Assembly (NCBI RefSeq): GCF_018613715.1 | Contig: NZ_JAGGPT010000010.1 | Span: forward strand, 434,001 to 498,000 | Source: Chryseobacterium sp. ISL-6 | Lineage (GTDB): Bacteria; Bacteroidota; Bacteroidia; Flavobacteriales; Weeksellaceae | Direction of reading: 5' to 3' | DNA length: 64,000 nt | Part shown: in pieces, positions 60,873-64,000 of the stretch | Layout: the number at the start of each line of letters is the position of its first letter | How positions within the stretch are numbered: the stretch's first letter is position 1 | Notes under the pieces: model-generated | What the model was told of the DNA's origin: nothing | The model's database searches: none | Seen by the model: only the letters and a program-made list of their open reading frames with translations | Translations under genes and position numbers: made by a program

Positions 60873-61877
60873 TTAGGCTTTGATTAAAGAGTCTTTAGCT
60901 TTTCTGAAAATGTCATAAGAATCAAGTCTTTTTTGATGATCGTAAATATGAGAATTGATGATCAGCTCATCTACATTAAATTTTTCCTGAAAGCTTTTTA
61001 ACTTTTCTTCAATTTCTGACTGATCTCCAATAAAGCTATATCTCAATTTCTGCAATACAGCCGATTTTTCCATAGGAGACCAAACATCATCCATATCAGC
61101 GACGGGCGGAGCAAAAGGTTTTCTATCATTTCTTATTATATTAAGGAATGCCTGAAATAATGTAGTAGATAGTTGGTGAGCTTCTTCCGAAGTTTCAGCG
61201 GCAGTTCCATTGACACAAGCTAAAATATATGGTTTATCTAACTGTTTTGAGGGTTCGAAATGTTCTCTATAAATATTGAAGGCCATTTCCATTTGCTCTG
61301 GGGCAAAATGTCCCGCAAAAGCATAAGGAAGTCCAAGTTCTGCAGCCAGCCATGCACTATCTGTACTAGATCCCAAAATATAAAGAGGTATATCTAAACC
61401 TTCTCCCGGAATGGCACGAACCAAGGCATTTGAATTTTCTTTAGAAAAGTATTTTTGCAGTTCTAAAATTTGTCTTGGAAATTGTTCATTAATAATAGCA
61501 GGATTTCTTCCTAAAGCCTGAGCCGTCAAACCATCAGTTCCTGGTGCTCTCCCAAGACCAAGATCAATTCTTTCAGGAAAAAGAGATTCCAATGTTCCGA
61601 ATTGTTCAGCAATGACAAGAGAGCTATGATTTGGAAGCATAATTCCCCCGGAACCTACTCTTATTTTTTTTGTACCATTGGCAATAAAACCAATAAGAAC
61701 TGAAGTAGCGGAACTGGCAATGCTTTCCATATTATGATGTTCGGCAAGCCAGAATCTTTTATAATCAAGATTTTCAGTAAAGTTTGCTAAAGATAAACTG
61801 TCCTGAAAACTATCATGAATACTTTTCCCCTGTTTTACTGGTGCAAGGTCCAAAACAGATATTTCAAAATTTTTCAT
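60873..61877 (-). CDS. LLM-class flavin-dependent oxidoreductase
   Basis: This 334-residue protein has the luciferase-like monooxygenase fold. The opening ISVLDLAPVKQG, FWLAEHHNM, VGSGGIMLPNHSSLVIAEQFGTLE, DLGLGRAPGTD and LGSSTDSAWLAAELGLPYAFAGHF match the single-component LuxA-like family often annotated in Bacteroidota. It uses FMN or F420; substrate is not known. It is 67 bp upstream of ribBA in the same direction and may be co-transcribed with this flavin-synthesis gene. Confidence 0.9.
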   Translation of the reverse strand: MKNFEISVLDLAPVKQGKSIHDSFQDSLSLANFTENLDYKRFWLAEHHNMESIASSATSVLIGFIANGTKKIRVGSGGIMLPNHSSLVIAEQFGTLESLFPERIDLGLGRAPGTDGLTAQALGRNPAIINEQFPRQILELQKYFSKENSNALVRAIPGEGLDIPLYILGSSTDSAWLAAELGLPYAFAGHFAPEQMEMAFNIYREHFEPSKQLDKPYILACVNGTAAETSEEAHQLSTTLFQAFLNIIRNDRKPFAPPVADMDDVWSPMEKSAVLQKLRYSFIGDQSEIEEKLKSFQEKFNVDELIINSHIYDHQKRLDSYDIFRKAKDSLIKA

Positions 61878-62315
61878 ATCGAGATGTTAATTTTTTTAAA
61901 GGTGATATAGAATCTCCTTTGTCAATTTCATAAATATAAACTTGAGGTTTAAAAAACCGAACAAATTTAAAACATAAAAATCACATTAGTTACTTTTTGT
62001 AATTGATAAGTCTGATTGCCTAGTTCAGGCAAAAACTATTGAAAATTTTTAAATATTAAGTACATCTTTCGTAAATGAATTTTAGAAAGCTGGGTATGTA
62101 AAAAATTTTGCCGGTATATAGCTATTTTGTTTTGGAAAGATCTTCAACACACATCTTATTTTACACTTTCATTTTAAACTATTACAATCGGCTAATCATT
62201 ATTAAAAACCACATATTATTAGTGCTAATAATTCATCAATTAGAGAAGTAAAATATTAAATTTGTATTTAAGATTCAAATAGATCAAATTTTAACACCAC
62301 TTAAAAAGTATTATT
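61878..62315. other. 438-bp non-coding gap upstream of the astacin gene
   Basis: I find no gene here. It is A+T-rich. It holds a TAAATTTG box at 62257-62264 that is suitably placed as the promoter for the astacin gene, with a leader of about 45 nt. A small inverted repeat, TTGCCT-AGTTC-AGGCAA, lies at 62016-62032. Confidence 0.5.
62257..62264 (+). promoter_or_regulatory. -7 promoter box of the astacin gene
   Basis: TAAATTTG matches TAnnTTTG, 51 nt before the ATG at 62316. The -33 site is not evident at 19-20 bp. Confidence 0.5.
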
Positions 62316-63161
62316 ATGAACAAAAATTTAAATGACTTATTTCAGAAAGTATTGACAAGAAAAGCGGTCATGGTAAGTTTTATCATTGCCCTTACTTTAG
62401 CTTCTTGCAATAAGAACAATGAAGAAATTATGGATGGAAACCCAGCAACTTCCTTCAATACGGAGAACATTAAAAGAGGACAATTGGGTGGCCAGGCCAT
62501 TACTTATGAGAGAAGGAATGGAATGAATTTTTTCCAGGGAGATATTGTTCTTTCGGACCGGCAGTTAACGGAAGATAATTCAGTTAATAAAGGAGGCGCC
62601 AGCCTTTCAAGATGGCCAGGGGGCAAAATTTATTATACCGTTGCCAGTAATATGGGTTCCATAAATGCAAATAAAATCACTAATGCAGTTAATGAGTATA
62701 ATAATAAAACAAATACTCAATGGATTCCCCGTACCAATCAGACCAACTATGTCGAATTTATTTTCGGAAGTTCATCAGGATATGATGGATGGGCACATAT
62801 TGGATACAGAGGCGGAAAGCAAAATATTTCTCTGGATCAAAATATTTCTTTAGGATCAGTAATTCATGAAATGGGGCATACTGTAGGACTTTATCATGAA
62901 CATTGTCGCAAAGACAGAGATCAGTATGTAGGTATCCAATGGAACAATATTCAAAATGGGCAGGCCTATAATTTCGACATCTATGATTCAGGAACAGAAA
63001 TAGGTCCATTCAATATTAATTCTGTGATGATGTACTGGCCAGACTCGTATTCTAAAAACGGACAACCTACCATTAAAAGGGCGAATAACACATACTTTAC
63101 ATATAATAGAACCGGATTTACAACTGGTGATATCAATACGATCGATACCATGTATCCTTAG
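62316..63161 (+). CDS. astacin-family (M12A) zinc metalloprotease lipoprotein, flavastacin-like
   Basis: This 281-residue protein has a long N-terminal segment and a lipobox-like ALTLASC followed by NKNNEE. The astacin catalytic motif HEMGHTVGLYHEHCRKDRD supplies three His ligands and the Glu, and INSVMMYWPDSY is the Met-turn, with a Tyr as fifth ligand nearby. This is the M12A family, of which flavastacin from a related genus is known. A short pro-region lies between the signal and the RWPGGKIYYTV start. It is probably surface-anchored or exported. A strong terminator follows. Confidence 0.93.
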   Translation: MNKNLNDLFQKVLTRKAVMVSFIIALTLASCNKNNEEIMDGNPATSFNTENIKRGQLGGQAITYERRNGMNFFQGDIVLSDRQLTEDNSVNKGGASLSRWPGGKIYYTVASNMGSINANKITNAVNEYNNKTNTQWIPRTNQTNYVEFIFGSSSGYDGWAHIGYRGGKQNISLDQNISLGSVIHEMGHTVGLYHEHCRKDRDQYVGIQWNNIQNGQAYNFDIYDSGTEIGPFNINSVMMYWPDSYSKNGQPTIKRANNTYFTYNRTGFTTGDINTIDTMYP

Positions 63162-63190
63162 TTTTCAGCCAAAGGTTTATCATATAATTG

Positions 63191-63224
63191 GGGAAAAGAA
63201 TTTTTATGAATTCTTTTCCTTTTT
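63191..63224. terminator. terminator between the astacin and HTH genes
   Basis: GGAAAAGAATT (63192-63202) pairs with AATTCTTTTCC (63209-63219), and a T-run follows for the astacin transcript. The stop of the convergent gene at 63204 lies inside it. Confidence 0.85.
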
Positions 63225-64000
63225 GTAATTATAATGATTGATCAAAATTCTTATTTCATTAAACTCAAAATCATTCGGTAAAGCACCTTTCCATTCTGTA
63301 AGTGTCTCATGTGGTTTTTTATAAAATTCTTTTTCAAAAGCTTTGATCTTATCTGAAGTAATCACTCTGGAAATATCCAATAACCCCTGCTCTGCAAACT
63401 TTGCCAGATGCCCGATTACCGTTTCCTTAACCAGCCCTCTTTCTAAAGAAATTTCACCAATGGTTTTTCCCTGTTCAAACAATTGAAACGTCAAAACCTG
63501 GGAAGGAACTTTTGCAATTTTTAAATTAATTTCTTTATCATTTTTTTCATCTAAAAGCTTTGTCTCCAATAAATGAACCTCTTTTAAACTATTTAAATAT
63601 TCTTCAATATCTTCCAACCAGTTTCTGAAATCTTCATTATATTGTTTTAATCCTTTTGCTCCTTTTATTTCAGCATAAAATTCCTTCAAAGGATTAAAAA
63701 TCTTGTCTCGTATTTCAGTGAAAAAGAAATTAACCGCCCCTTTCGCTTTGCTTTCGATCTCAGACCACTCCTCTTCCTTACTGACAAAAAGATCTATTTT
63801 CTGATTTAAGACACGTTCTAATTTTCCGAAGATCTTTCCAAGTTGTACGATCTCATGCTTTAATTGAAGATAAAGCTGATTGGTTTTTACATGGTCAATA
63901 CTTTTGGTGGTAATGGATAAGTTATTCCACTCTTCAATCTCTTTAAGAAACCAAAGACTATCCAGTGTACGAAGCACTTTTTTAATACTGTAATCGTATT
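63204..64000 (-). CDS. 3' end of a helix-turn-helix domain protein, possibly a helicase C-terminus
   Basis: This is the C-terminal part of a gene that starts beyond the right edge: the frame stays open to base 64000 (YDYSIKKVLRTLDSL), so the GTG at 63977 is not a real start. At about 80-150 residues from the end is an HTH_40-type domain (LFEQGKTIGEISLERGLVKETVIGHLAKFAEQGLL), here split by no gap. The rest is charged and helical. In Bacteroidota such HTH domains end PIF1- or RecQ-type helicases, but no helicase motif is in view. It is partial. Confidence 0.65.
   Translation of the reverse strand, partial: YDYSIKKVLRTLDSLWFLKEIEEWNNLSITTKSIDHVKTNQLYLQLKHEIVQLGKIFGKLERVLNQKIDLFVSKEEEWSEIESKAKGAVNFFFTEIRDKIFNPLKEFYAEIKGAKGLKQYNEDFRNWLEDIEEYLNSLKEVHLLETKLLDEKNDKEINLKIAKVPSQVLTFQLFEQGKTIGEISLERGLVKETVIGHLAKFAEQGLLDISRVITSDKIKAFEKEFYKKPHETLTEWKGALPNDFEFNEIRILINHYNYKKEKNS

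Noticed and set aside
62016..62032. TTGCCT-AGTTC-AGGCAA hairpin as a terminator or riboswitch
   Set aside because: There is no U-tract and no larger conserved structure, and it is too short for a riboswitch; it is left as a small inverted repeat only.

Overview
The window reads as an ordinary chromosomal stretch of a member of the Bacteroidota, class Flavobacteriia, most like Chryseobacterium or a close relative in the Weeksellaceae. The evidence is the strong A+T bias, promoters of the TAnnTTTG type, two secreted proteins ending in type IX secretion (T9SS) sorting domains, the Bacteroidota-restricted small proteins DUF4290 and DUF4295, SusC/ZnuD-like TonB-receptor architecture, and an astacin lipoprotein resembling flavastacin. 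I see no rRNA, tRNA, CRISPR array, prophage or intact insertion sequence. The genus is an inference from gene content.

Layout. 1-6 kb: a secreted LolA-like protein, trigger factor, and a probable metal-uptake module (lipoprotein, TonB receptor, small His/Cys-rich protein). 6-13 kb: an ABC-F ATPase, then a five-gene leftward set: a duplicated-domain cytosolic protein, a 7-TM protein, a HisKA_3 kinase, a LuxR-type response regulator and a DUF2235 (Tle1-like) hydrolase. 13-19 kb: a carboxypeptidase-like protein, aquaporin, a nuclease-like protein, a LuxE-like acyl-protein synthetase, LpxH, QueD, an OmpH/Skp chaperone and a thioesterase. 19-24 kb: the glyoxylate shunt (aceB-aceA) with a divergently transcribed RamB/ScfR-type regulator and two matching operators. 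24-33 kb: ComF, a hydrolase, Upp, Der, KatG, a heme-binding protein, a DCC protein and an alpha-amylase lipoprotein. 33-45 kb: DUF4290-murA, DUF2207-lemA, a lone NIL-domain protein, a YiiX-like peptidase, DUF1801, a T9SS cargo protein, an aminotransferase, murB and proC. 45-56 kb: lnt, a VCBS-repeat T9SS cargo protein, rpmB-rpmG-DUF4295, a secreted RidA-like protein, ftsY, a GlsB protein, sppA, folK and two tandem OmpA-type proteins. 56-64 kb: recQ, fmt, ribBA, a luciferase-like monooxygenase, an astacin protease, and the 3' end of an HTH protein that runs off the right edge.

How the genes work together. Much of the window serves envelope building: murA, murB, lpxH, lnt, OmpH/Skp, sppA, OmpA-type proteins and ftsY. 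Central carbon use of acetate or fatty acids (aceA, aceB) appears to be controlled by the adjacent XRE/ScfR regulator. Nearly every transcription unit ends in a clear hairpin terminator, and several genes carry the -7 promoter box only 4-6 nt before the start codon, which suggests leaderless mRNAs.

The points most worth a second look are these: the paired GCGA-N4-TCGC operators between aceB and its regulator; MurA with Asp in place of the fosfomycin-target Cys; RibBA with a GTP cyclohydrolase II domain stripped of its zinc and catalytic motifs; a REP-like palindrome translated in frame inside the LuxE-like gene; and the two-component/7-TM/DUF2235 gene set. None of these is proven to be a new system from sequence alone.
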